This document shows, in pieces, positions 8,839 to 16,146 of a DNA stretch of 64,000 nucleotides (positions are counted from its first letter, which is position 1; every line of letters begins with the position of its first letter). Under the pieces are notes generated by a model. It searched no databases. It had not been told where the DNA came from and saw only the letters and a program-made list of their open reading frames with translations. Location of the stretch: contig NZ_CP133480.1 of assembly GCF_031195445.1 (NCBI RefSeq), positions 2,093,501 through 2,157,500 of the forward strand, written 5' to 3'. The stretch comes from Acuticoccus sp. MNP-M23 (lineage in GTDB: Bacteria > Pseudomonadota > Alphaproteobacteria > Rhizobiales > Amorphaceae). The translations under genes and the position numbers were made by a program.

Positions 8839-9480
8839 TCAGTCCATCGGCCAGATGGACTGGAGCTTTTCGCCGGCGAGGATGCGGTCGCGGGCGCGCT
8901 GTTCGCCTTCGCCGTTCTTGTCGGCGTCGTCCGCGATGGTGCTCGCCAGCGCGCGAGGGATCACCACCACGCCGTTGATGTCGGCCAGAACGATGTCGCC
9001 GGGGTGGATGACCACCTTGCCGATGGTGATGGGGATGCCGGCTTCCCTGGGCTCCATCCGCCCGCCGACGCCGACCGGCGATGCGCCGCGTGCGAACAGC
9101 GGATAGCCGAGCTTGCCGACCTCGTGGAGATCGCGAACGGTGCCGTTGACGATGGTGGCGGCAGCACCCGCAGTCTTCGCACCGGTGGACATCAGCTCGC
9201 CGGTGCCTGAGCCTTCGGCGCACGAGGAGTCCACCACAAGGATGTTGCCTTTGGCGATGGTGTCGATGGCGCCGTGGTAGGCATCCTGCGGCACGTGGCG
9301 GTTTGAGGGCGCGTAGCGGACGGTGGTGGCTTCGCCGCAGATGATTTCGCCGGGCTTGAGCACGCCGAACAGCGAGATGCCCTCAAGGTAGCCGTAGACG
9401 CCGTGGTGATCCATCACGTCATGCACGTCGCCGGTGTACCAGCGGGACAGACGGCTGATGGCGTTGGCAATGTCGTTCAC
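8839..9480 (-). CDS. RraA-family protein (putative HMG/CHA-type aldolase or oxaloacetate decarboxylase)
   Basis: This 213-aa protein has the RraA / dimethylmenaquinone-methyltransferase-like fold. Family enzymes are divalent-metal aldolases acting on 4-hydroxy-4-methyl-2-oxoglutarate or 4-carboxy-4-hydroxy-2-oxoadipate, with oxaloacetate decarboxylase activity. The key Arg-Asp pair of that aldolase class is present (NGTVRD, Arg116-Asp117), as is the preceding VVDSSC segment. The start is a GTG at 9480 whose first bases overlap the GntR stop codon (GTGA), with a modest GGAAC five bases upstream. Being between a GntR gene and a TTT transporter, it most likely cleaves or decarboxylates an imported acid. 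RNase E inhibition, known for E. coli RraA, is unlikely to be its role here. Confidence 0.88.
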   Translation of the reverse strand: MNDIANAISRLSRWYTGDVHDVMDHHGVYGYLEGISLFGVLKPGEIICGEATTVRYAPSNRHVPQDAYHGAIDTIAKGNILVVDSSCAEGSGTGELMSTGAKTAGAAATIVNGTVRDLHEVGKLGYPLFARGASPVGVGGRMEPREAGIPITIGKVVIHPGDIVLADINGVVVIPRALASTIADDADKNGEGEQRARDRILAGEKLQSIWPMD

Positions 9481-10217
9481 GTTCGTTCCGTTCGTTTTTC
9501 GCGGCGCGACAGCGCAAGCATGAGGTAGCGGGTGGAGTTGTCGATGTGGTCGCCAAGGGCGGCGGCGGCCTTGTCCGGGTCGCCCGTCTGGAGCGCGGCG
9601 TAGATCTCGGTGTGCTCGACGAGGCCGTTTTCCATGGGCTTGGACGGGACGCGGACCGAGAGGCGGATCACGTCCGTCACCAGCTGGTAGATTGCGTCGT
9701 ACAGCGTGGACATCACCTCGTTGTCCAGCGCGTGGACGACGGCGCGGTGGAACGCGGCATCGGCGCCGGCGTAGGCGGCAAAGTCCCGCGCGACCACGCT
9801 GGCCTCCATGCGCCGGAGCGCATCGGCGACGCCGGCAAGATCGCGCCTGTTCTCGGCAAGCTGCCGGGCAGCGTCCACCTCGAACATCCGCCGCACCTTC
9901 ATCACTTCCACAAGCTGTGACGGATCGCGGTGAAACAGCGAGCGCACGGTGACACCCAGCGAGGCGAGATACTGGCCGATATCGTCCCGCACCACCTCGG
10001 CGCGGCCGCCATGTCGGCGCTTGACGAGGCCCTTGGTCTCCAGGATCTGGAGCGCGTCGCGCACGGAGCGGGTGGAAATGCCGAAGGTCTTCGCGATTTC
10101 GGCTTCGGCGGGCATCTTCTCGCCCACCTCGAGTTCGCCGCACAGGATGCGGGTTTCGAACGAGGTCACAACCGCGGCGTGGAGCTTGTCGCGGGTGGGA
10201 GCCTCCTCGTCGGTCAC
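9477..10217 (-). CDS. GntR-family transcriptional regulator, FCD (FadR-like) type (system A)
   Basis: This 246-aa protein has an N-terminal winged helix (LEVGEKMPAEAEIAKTFGIS, then TRSVRDALQILETKGLVKRR) followed by an all-helical FCD ligand-binding domain (DADAAFHRAVVHALDN, with a conserved His). FCD regulators bind organic acids through a metal site made of Asp and His residues. The GTG start at 10217 overlaps the SDR stop codon (GTGA), and its own TGA overlaps the next GTG, so translation is coupled along the operon. It probably represses its own operon by binding the nested inverted repeat at 11070-11093. Confidence 0.92.
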   Translation of the reverse strand: MTDEEAPTRDKLHAAVVTSFETRILCGELEVGEKMPAEAEIAKTFGISTRSVRDALQILETKGLVKRRHGGRAEVVRDDIGQYLASLGVTVRSLFHRDPSQLVEVMKVRRMFEVDAARQLAENRRDLAGVADALRRMEASVVARDFAAYAGADAAFHRAVVHALDNEVMSTLYDAIYQLVTDVIRLSVRVPSKPMENGLVEHTEIYAALQTGDPDKAAAALGDHIDNSTRYLMLALSRREKRTERT

Positions 10218-11032
10218 CACGCGGTGAACCCGCCGTCGATCACGTTGTTGGCGCCCGTCATGTAGGTGGAGGCGTCGGATGCCAGGAACTGGACAATGCC
10301 CATGAACTCGTCGATCTCCGCCTGCCGGCCGAGCGGCACGCGCTGGAGAAAGGCGTCGATGAATTCCTTGTCGAAGCTTGCCGTTTTCACGCCGCCGAAG
10401 GTGATGAGGTTGCAGCGCACGTTCTTGGGCGCCCAGTAGGTCGCCACGTAGCGGGTGAGGTTGACGAGGCCCGACTTGGACGCCGCGTAGGCGACGGCCT
10501 TGAAGAACGGCTTGCCGTCCTTCGCCTCGCGGTAGGCGTAGAGCGCCTGGTTGGGCGAGACCATCCCGTACATGGAGCCGACATTGATGATCGAGCCGCG
10601 CTCTTCGTCCGCCATTTTCGAGCCGACCACCTGGGTGGTGAGCATCACACCGGTGAGGTTGACGTCGATCACCTCGTCCCAGAATTCCTGCGGGTAGGTC
10701 TCGAACGGGCCGTTCTGCTCTGGCGGGCCGGACGGTTTGGAATCGATGCCGGCATTGTTGATGAGGACGTGCGGGACGCCCCAGTCCGCCGTGATCTCGT
10801 CGGTTGCGGCCTCGAGCGCCGCCTTGTCGGTGACGCTGGCGACGAGCACGCGGACACGGTCCGCAGCACCCGGAAACAGCTCTTCGATCTTGGCGGCATC
10901 CACCGGGCGGCGCGAGTAGACGGCAACCCTGGCGCCCTGACTGACGAGATGGTTGGTGAAGGCACTGCCCAGCTGGCCGAGACCCCCGGTTACCACGCAC
11001 ACCCGGTCCTTCACGTCGAAGAGATTCTTCAT
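10214..11032 (-). CDS. SDR-family NAD(P)-dependent oxidoreductase (system A operon)
   Basis: This classical short-chain dehydrogenase has 272 aa. The Rossmann motif is VTGGLGQLGSAF, the NNAG motif is INNAG, and the catalytic YxxxK is YAASK. Unusually, an insertion of about 15 residues (PNQALYAYREAKDGKPFFK) separates the catalytic Ser region (GSMYG) from YAASK. The family oxidises or reduces hydroxy groups on sugars, sugar acids or hydroxy acids. I chose the ATG at 11032 because GGGG lies about five bases upstream; a GTG at 11038 has no such site. It is the first gene of the operon for TTT system A, so a role in oxidising an imported hydroxy acid or making the substrate for the RraA-type enzyme is likely. 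Confidence 0.9.
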   Translation of the reverse strand: MKNLFDVKDRVCVVTGGLGQLGSAFTNHLVSQGARVAVYSRRPVDAAKIEELFPGAADRVRVLVASVTDKAALEAATDEITADWGVPHVLINNAGIDSKPSGPPEQNGPFETYPQEFWDEVIDVNLTGVMLTTQVVGSKMADEERGSIINVGSMYGMVSPNQALYAYREAKDGKPFFKAVAYAASKSGLVNLTRYVATYWAPKNVRCNLITFGGVKTASFDKEFIDAFLQRVPLGRQAEIDEFMGIVQFLASDASTYMTGANNVIDGGFTAW

Positions 11033-11069
11033 TGCCACCCCAGTCCGCCATCAAGTTTCGAGCGGATGC

Positions 11070-11094
11070 TGACATGACACATGTCATATGTCAA
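11070..11094 (-). promoter_or_regulatory. Nested inverted repeats with -35 box, candidate GntR operator of system A
   Basis: TGACAT (11070-11075) pairs with ATGTCA (11088-11093), and inside it ATGACA (11074-11079) pairs with TGTCAT (11082-11087). On the minus strand a consensus TTGACA (11094-11089) overlaps the outer arm, so a bound repressor would block the operon promoter. No convincing -10 box was found at the standard distance. The half-sites CATGTCAT and TGACATG also occur upstream of the DHDPS-family gene at 4745-4766. Confidence 0.55.
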
Positions 11095-11189
11095 AAACAA
11101 AACCGCCAATGCATGACGCACGAACGCACCCGCCCAAAACAGGCGCGAGATTGGTGGGGATGGATTTAGGGGCGGTTCGCCGGGCGTGT

Positions 11190-11248
11190 CGTGCGGGTTC
11201 TCACCCGCACGCAATCGGGGATTCCGACCGGCGCAGGCTGAGGCCGGT
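11190..11248. terminator. Two stem-loops downstream of the methyltransferase block
   Basis: A perfect 9-bp stem (CGTGCGGGT 11190-11198 with ACCCGCACG 11203-11211, loop TCTC) is followed by ACCGGC (11227-11232) pairing with GCCGGT (11243-11248). They lie just past the stop of the leftward methyltransferase gene at 11281. No T-tract follows, so they may stabilise a 3' end or help Rho-dependent termination rather than act as an intrinsic terminator. Confidence 0.35.
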
Positions 11249-11280
11249 TGGTCAGGTGGTCAGGGCGCGCGGCGGCAAGG

Positions 11281-12168
11281 TCAGGGGCGGTTGCGCACCA
11301 CGAGCCGGTTGACCGGCATGGAGAAGCGGGAGGCGCCTCGCGCCGCGAACATCGCCTCCAGCTCGGCGAGCATTCCAGCATGCGCGGGCGCCGACAGGAC
11401 GAATGACGAGTAGAAGAAGCCCGCCGCCTCCCGCGCCAGAACATCGTTCCCAGCCTGAAGCTCGAACACATCCTGATCCACGCTCACCTCGGCGTCTGCG
11501 AACGCGCTCTGGACCATTGGCGCCAGCATCGAACGCTGGCGGATCCGCACGTCGCCGATGCCGAACTCGTCATAGTGCGGAAACTCGCGCGTGACCCATG
11601 TGTGAATGATGTCGTGGACCGCGCGGTAGAGATCGTCGGCGTTCATGTCGCCGTCCACCACAGCGGCGAAAACGCCGCCGCGGGCCAGAATGCGGTTCAC
11701 CTCGGTGAGGACGGGCTCCACCGGGTCCATGAGGGTGAGGGCCCAGTGGCACAGGACCACGTCGACGCTGCCGGGCGGGAAGGCGCCGAGATCCTGCGCC
11801 ATGCCGTGGTGGAGGGTTGCCGCGCCGTCCGGCAGGCGGTCTCGCAGAAGCTGGAGTTCATCGGCGCTCATGTCCACGCCGGCAAGGTCGAGCGCGCTGC
11901 CATGGCGCTGGTGGCAAAGGGCAATCAGCGGGCCGCTGCCGCAGGCCAGATCCATCAGCGAACGGTGCGCGGCGGGGTCGATCACGTCGGCCAGCCACTC
12001 ATAGGTGTTGCGGCCGTCATTGTTGCGGCAGCGCATGGCACAGGATTCGGTGAAGCCGGCATTGAGGCTGTGCACGGCCAGGAGGTGATCGCGCAGGTCG
12101 CTTTGCGTTGGCTTTTCGCCGCGGCGCACGGTGCTCGCCCATGCTGTCTGGGAGAGGATCTTGTTCAT
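11281..12168 (-). CDS. SAM-dependent class I methyltransferase
   Basis: This 295-aa protein has a Rossmann-type SAM-binding domain: motif I MDLACGSGPL, an acidic motif II (LAGVDMSADEL), the QDLGAFPPGSVDVVLCHWAL segment and motif V around RILARGGVFAAVVDGD. The acceptor substrate is not evident. The ATG at 12168 lacks a clear Shine-Dalgarno; an in-frame ATG upstream (near 12228) would add about 20 Arg/Pro-rich residues, so the start is uncertain. It is the last gene of a leftward block with a second methyltransferase, a PhyH dioxygenase and a desaturase, and lies about 100 bases after its neighbour. The two methyltransferases are only distantly alike. Confidence 0.85.
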   Translation of the reverse strand: MNKILSQTAWASTVRRGEKPTQSDLRDHLLAVHSLNAGFTESCAMRCRNNDGRNTYEWLADVIDPAAHRSLMDLACGSGPLIALCHQRHGSALDLAGVDMSADELQLLRDRLPDGAATLHHGMAQDLGAFPPGSVDVVLCHWALTLMDPVEPVLTEVNRILARGGVFAAVVDGDMNADDLYRAVHDIIHTWVTREFPHYDEFGIGDVRIRQRSMLAPMVQSAFADAEVSVDQDVFELQAGNDVLAREAAGFFYSSFVLSAPAHAGMLAELEAMFAARGASRFSMPVNRLVVRNRP

Positions 12169-12272
12169 TGGGAGGTCTGCCTGTTGCGTGGCCGCCCCAG
12201 AAGAGGGGCGGCGCGTCGGCATCCGTCGCCGCAGTGAGAGGGCTTGCACAGGCGGCGCCGCAGCGGCACCGC

Positions 12273-13109
12273 CTAGTCTTGCCCGATGAAGATGAGTTCC
12301 ACGTGCTGCTCGAAGCGCCACGCGTCCGGCTGGGCGCAGCGGCGCAGGTACGGGCCGGTGGTCGGCCCGTCCATCAGCGCTTCAAGGGTTACGGTGTCGT
12401 CGAAAACGCAGCGTTGCAGGAACCCTTCCACCTGTGCGGTGGCGGTGGCCGGTGCCGTGCTTTCGTAGTGGATGGTCCTGGTGCGCAGCGGGGCGCCGCC
12501 TTTGCCAAGTTCGGCGACAATCGCTTCGGCGGCGGCATAGGGCTCGCCTTCACCGCCGCGAAAGTCGTTGAGGAACATGTCGTAGAATTTGAGATAATGG
12601 GCGTCCGAGGTGGCATGGGCGATGAAGCCGGTGCCGCCTGTGACTGCCACAAAGCGCGACAGCGCCAGCGGAAGCTCGGCGGCAGGAATGGCGTAAAGGG
12701 CGTGGGTAGCCCACACGATGTCGAACGGACCGGCGTTCGCATCAAGGTCCTGCAATGGCACGGAATGCTCCGCGCCCGCAACGAATGGCGGCTGGAGAAC
12801 GCGCCGGGTCTCGTCGATGGAAAATTGCGAGGGGTCCAGCAACGCATAGTCGATGGGCTGGATCGCAGCGTTGCCGACGTCGGCGTGGGCCAGGAGCGCG
12901 CCTGGAAACTTGCCGGAACCGCACGCCACATCGAGGAGGCGCAAGGGGCGGTCCCCGGCATTTTGCTGCCAACCTTCAAGCAGTGCCTTCCAGTCGAACG
13001 CTTCGGCCAGATGCCGGTAGTCGCCCGTCGCGAGGACGTAGAAATCCTCCATCTCGCGCCGCTTGTCCTCGCTCCAGTGTTCGAGGCTGCGCGTTGAGGT
13101 GTCGCTCAT
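12273..13109 (-). CDS. SAM-dependent class I methyltransferase
   Basis: The protein has 278 aa. SAM-binding motif I is LLDVACGSGKFPG, followed by an acidic segment (IQPIDYALLDPS) and FDIVWATHALYAIP. The N-terminus (LEHWSEDKRREMEDFYVLAT) is typical of small-molecule methyltransferases. The ATG at 13109 overlaps the stop of the upstream dioxygenase gene as ATGA, so the two are translationally coupled and likely act on the same molecule. The end (VELIFIGQD) suggests a normal, complete domain. The acceptor (O, N or C) cannot be read from sequence. Confidence 0.87.
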   Translation of the reverse strand: MSDTSTRSLEHWSEDKRREMEDFYVLATGDYRHLAEAFDWKALLEGWQQNAGDRPLRLLDVACGSGKFPGALLAHADVGNAAIQPIDYALLDPSQFSIDETRRVLQPPFVAGAEHSVPLQDLDANAGPFDIVWATHALYAIPAAELPLALSRFVAVTGGTGFIAHATSDAHYLKFYDMFLNDFRGGEGEPYAAAEAIVAELGKGGAPLRTRTIHYESTAPATATAQVEGFLQRCVFDDTVTLEALMDGPTTGPYLRRCAQPDAWRFEQHVELIFIGQD

Positions 13110-14170
13110 GCGCCGTCTCCGGCCGGCCAGCAAAGGGGGTTGCGGTCGGTGCTGGCGACCTCGCCGGGGCCGACGCCGGGCATGAATTTCTGCCAGTCGC
13201 CCGACACCATGGTGGGGCTGTCGATCACCCGCGCACCGTCGACATAATATGTATTGGCCAGAACGAGGCGGCTCCTGTTGGTGCGATTTCGCGCGGCTGT
13301 GTGGAAGCTCAGATTGTGGTGGAAGCTGACCTCGCCCATGTCAAACGGCGTCTCGTCAACGGCAATGCCGTTGGCGCGGAAAAGCTCGGCCACCTGCCGG
13401 TCGTAGCTGGTGTCGGTCTTGTTGAACGTCAGGCGCTCCACAAGCTTGTAGGCAGACACGGGCATGGCGAAGGCCAGCGGCCCCATGGCGAGCGGGATGG
13501 GCTGCGCCGGGATCCACGCTGTCACCACATCGTTGGTGGCGAGGGGGAAATGGTGGTCGTCATAATGCCAGGGGGTGCGCCCGCAGCCCGGCTCCTTGGA
13601 CAGCACATTGTCGTGGTAGAGCCGCACGCCGGGGACGGCGAGGAGGCTGGCGCAGATCTCCGCAATCCGCGGGCTGAGCACGTACTGGCGGATCAGCGGA
13701 TTGTCGAGCCAGATCATCTCCATGCTCAGGAACCGGTTCTGCACACCGCCATCGAGGCCTTCGCCAAACGTCTCTGTCAGGAGGCGCAAAAGCTCGTGGC
13801 GCAGCTTCATCACGGCACCTGGCGAAAGAACGCCCTTCAGCTTGATGAAGCCGTTCTCCTGAAAAAAGGCGACTTCGGCGTCATCCAGCGCATAGGGCGT
13901 CGCGAGTTCGGCGGCGACGTCTTCGTCGCTCGGCAGGTCCATGGACGGCAGCGGCGGCGCATCCTGAAGCGCGGTGAGCGGCGAGTCGTCATTGTTTGCC
14001 AGTGACACGTACCAGTCCCACCAGGCCTGATTGTCGTCCTGCCACGCGCCGCTGATGTCGGTATCCGCGGAGGGCGATGCCGATGGGGTGCCGGGCGCTG
14101 TGGCGCTGCCGTGCTGTTCAGTCTGGCCGTCGATGCTCATCGGTCTTGGCTCGGATCGTTGGTTCTGCAT
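13106..14170 (-). CDS. Phytanoyl-CoA dioxygenase (PhyH) family Fe(II)/2-oxoglutarate oxygenase
   Basis: This 354-aa non-haem iron oxygenase couples 2-oxoglutarate decarboxylation to hydroxylation or a related oxidation. The facial triad is visible: His and Asp in PWHYDDHHF and the distal His in SFHTAARNRTNRSRL, where the following Arg would bind 2-oxoglutarate. The first 60 residues are a Ser/Pro/Ala-rich extension, and an internal ATG at 14140 is an alternative start. The length is above the usual 270-300 aa because of that extension. It overlaps the methyltransferase downstream by four bases, and the desaturase lies about 100 bases upstream. A combined tailoring pathway is likely, with an unknown substrate. 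Confidence 0.88.
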   Translation of the reverse strand: MQNQRSEPRPMSIDGQTEQHGSATAPGTPSASPSADTDISGAWQDDNQAWWDWYVSLANNDDSPLTALQDAPPLPSMDLPSDEDVAAELATPYALDDAEVAFFQENGFIKLKGVLSPGAVMKLRHELLRLLTETFGEGLDGGVQNRFLSMEMIWLDNPLIRQYVLSPRIAEICASLLAVPGVRLYHDNVLSKEPGCGRTPWHYDDHHFPLATNDVVTAWIPAQPIPLAMGPLAFAMPVSAYKLVERLTFNKTDTSYDRQVAELFRANGIAVDETPFDMGEVSFHHNLSFHTAARNRTNRSRLVLANTYYVDGARVIDSPTMVSGDWQKFMPGVGPGEVASTDRNPLCWPAGDGA

Positions 14171-14272
14171 GGCACAAGGCTAGCGAACCGCAGCACCTGC
14201 GCCTAAGCAAAAGGCCATGGGGACCGCTTATGTCGCAGGCTGGCGGCGATGGTGAACACCGCGGCGCGCCGT

Positions 14273-15274
14273 TCAGAGCGCCGCCTGTGGCGCTGCGGCC
14301 CGAAAGGGGACCAGCCGGCGTTTGTCTTCGTCCCACAAGGTGAGGGCGACGCAGCGCAGACTCTGGCGCAGGGTCAGCCGGTTGAGCGTCCGCAGCTCCG
14401 GGTAATCGCGCAGCACTTCCGGCAGACGGTAGTGGGGAATGCGGCTCGCCAGATGGTGAACATGGTGGATGCCCACGTTGGCGGACAGCCACCGCAGCGG
14501 CGCAGGAAGGTCGTAGTAGGAACTGCCGTGCAATGCGGCGTCGTGATGTTGCCAGCGGTCGTCCGCGTCCCAGTGGGTGCTTTCGAACTGATGCTGGATA
14601 TAAAACAGCCAGACGCCGGCACCTGATCCCAGAAAGATGATGGGCAGATGGATCATCAAGAACGTGCCGAAGCCGACCGCGTAAGCCAGCCCCAGCGCGC
14701 CGGCGAGGATGGCCGCGTTGGTGCCCATGGTGCTGACCCAGTGCAATCGTCCCGCGCCCATGAAGCCGATGGGCAAACGGTGCTGGAGCACGAAGACGAA
14801 GAACGGCCCGATGCCGAACAGCACCGGCGCGCTGCGGTAGACGCGATATCGGAGCCGCCCCCAGGGGGAGCGCTCGCCGTATTCGCGCACCGTGAGGGTG
14901 GCCACGTCGCCGATGCCGCGCCGGCAAAGGTTGCCGGAACCGGCATGGTGCAGCGCGTGAGTGCGGCGCCAGTGGTCGTAGGGGGTCAGCGTGATCACGC
15001 CGAGGATCCGGCCGAGCCAGTTGTTGGCGCGCTGCGTCCGAAACACCGAGCCGTGCCCGCAATCGTGCTGGATGAGGAAGAGGCGCACCAGAAAGCCGGC
15101 GGCCGGGACCGCAAGGAGAAGCGCCAGCCAGTAGCCAACTATGGTCAGCGCAATCCACATGCCGGCCCAGAGGGCGACAAACGGCACCAGAGACAGGACC
15201 AGTTCGGCGATGCTGCGGCCTGCGGCCGGTTCGCGGTAGGCCGCCAGAGCCCGTGACAACGGGCGCGGCGCCAT
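14273..15274 (-). CDS. Fatty acid desaturase (membrane di-iron)
   Basis: This 333-aa integral membrane protein has the three histidine boxes of acyl-lipid desaturases: HDCGH, HALHH (in WRRTHALHH) and HHVHH, with hydrophobic pairs between them. Such enzymes use two irons, O2 and an electron donor to desaturate or hydroxylate an acyl chain or carotenoid-like substrate. The GLY/LEU-rich helices (IGFMGAGRLHW, IFLGSGAGVWLFYIQH) fit four transmembrane spans. I start at the ATG at 15274. The frame stays open to 15454, but the extra residues are Pro/Ala-rich and would overlap the 98-aa gene upstream. It belongs with the PhyH and methyltransferase genes downstream on the same strand. Confidence 0.88.
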   Translation of the reverse strand: MAPRPLSRALAAYREPAAGRSIAELVLSLVPFVALWAGMWIALTIVGYWLALLLAVPAAGFLVRLFLIQHDCGHGSVFRTQRANNWLGRILGVITLTPYDHWRRTHALHHAGSGNLCRRGIGDVATLTVREYGERSPWGRLRYRVYRSAPVLFGIGPFFVFVLQHRLPIGFMGAGRLHWVSTMGTNAAILAGALGLAYAVGFGTFLMIHLPIIFLGSGAGVWLFYIQHQFESTHWDADDRWQHHDAALHGSSYYDLPAPLRWLSANVGIHHVHHLASRIPHYRLPEVLRDYPELRTLNRLTLRQSLRCVALTLWDEDKRRLVPFRAAAPQAAL

Positions 15275-15380
15275 GGCTGGCGGTGCGGCGGCGTTGTCCT
15301 GGCTTGCGAAGGGGTGGGGGGTGGGACCGGCAGGCGCCCGAGGGCCTGTCGGTTCGATCTGCGCAGCGACGCAGGCAGCC

Positions 15381-15677
15381 TTATTCGGCAGGATCTGACA
15401 TCTCCGCCTTTGCGGCCATGCCTTCGCTGCGATGAAGCGCGCGCAGGGCAGCAAGGTTGAAGCGTTTGTCGTCCACCGTCATCACCAGGCCTTCTGCGCC
15501 GAGATCCGAGAATGCCTCGACGGCAAAGTCGATGGCCTCCGCCGCCGTGTCGAAGCGGTGGTAGCCAAGTGCGTTGCGCTTGCGGCCGATCCCCTTGGAG
15601 ATGAAGATTTCGGCTGGCGACCGGAGGTCGTCGGCGGTCATGGAGGTGACCGGGTCGGTGCGGGGGTTGCTGGTCAT
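15381..15677 (-). CDS. Conserved-looking small protein, 98 aa, unknown
   Basis: I do not recognise a named family. The sequence reads as a soluble alpha/beta protein with a central segment (GIGRKRNALGYHRFDTAAEA, then IDFAVEAFSDLGAEGLVMTV) that looks like a stress- or regulation-type small domain. The ATG at 15677 overlaps the stop of the 53-aa gene upstream as ATGA, which supports both as real genes. The desaturase follows about 107 bases downstream on the same strand. No catalytic motif is seen. Confidence 0.65.
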   Translation of the reverse strand: MTSNPRTDPVTSMTADDLRSPAEIFISKGIGRKRNALGYHRFDTAAEAIDFAVEAFSDLGAEGLVMTVDDKRFNLAALRALHRSEGMAAKAEMSDPAE

Positions 15678-15835
15678 CGCTTCTTCACCCCGCCAAGATT
15701 GCGCGAATGCAGATCGCCGGGCGCCGCGGCGACCGAGCCGCGAAGATATTTCGGGCCAGCGGCTTTCTTCGCCTTGGACGAATCGTCCTTCGCCTTCTGC
15801 GGTTCCTTGGTGCTCTTTTGCTGTCCTTTGGCCAC
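15674..15835 (-). CDS. Small basic protein, 53 aa, GTG start
   Basis: This short frame starts with GTG at 15835, preceded by GGAG eight bases upstream, and ends with TGA overlapping the ATG of the 98-aa gene. The protein begins MAKGQQKSTKEPQKAKDDSS and ends LHSRNLGGVKKR. The first 25 residues are lysine-rich and likely disordered, followed by a more ordered stretch (GPKYLRGSVAAAPGDLHSRN). It has no signal peptide or membrane span. Nucleic-acid or anion binding is possible from charge alone, but no function can be assigned. Confidence 0.6.
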   Translation of the reverse strand: MAKGQQKSTKEPQKAKDDSSKAKKAAGPKYLRGSVAAAPGDLHSRNLGGVKKR

Positions 15836-16146
15836 GTCAAACGCTCCGTATTGGCGGCACCCCTGGGTCCGCGCTGCTGGATGAGGTCTTGTGGTGGTGC
15901 GGCGACGTCAAAGGGGGTGGCGGCGCTTTGGAAAGGCCCGAGCCACGGTCCGGCAACGGGCCGGACGGGCAGTCGCGAAGCGGGCGGCAAATTCGCGCCG
16001 AACGCTCTGCGAAGACTTATAGAGTGTAAGTAATATGCATTAAACCAAAATCAATGGCCGGAAAAATACCGAAGCATTTTTTCGTGTCGATTTCTCGCGT
16101 TCAGTAATGTCGGAATTTTGACTTTGGGGCGGGGCGCCGTATGCGG
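15836..16146. other. Intergenic region with AT-rich segment, likely leftward promoter
   Basis: This stretch lies upstream of the 53-aa gene and downstream of the GMC oxidoreductase gene, all leftward. Bases 15836-16010 are GC-rich without a convincing frame. Bases about 16015-16130 are markedly AT-rich, with several -10-like hexamers on the minus strand, so the promoter of the leftward block is probably there. I could not fix a -35/-10 pair and saw no RNA gene or strong terminator. Confidence 0.4.
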
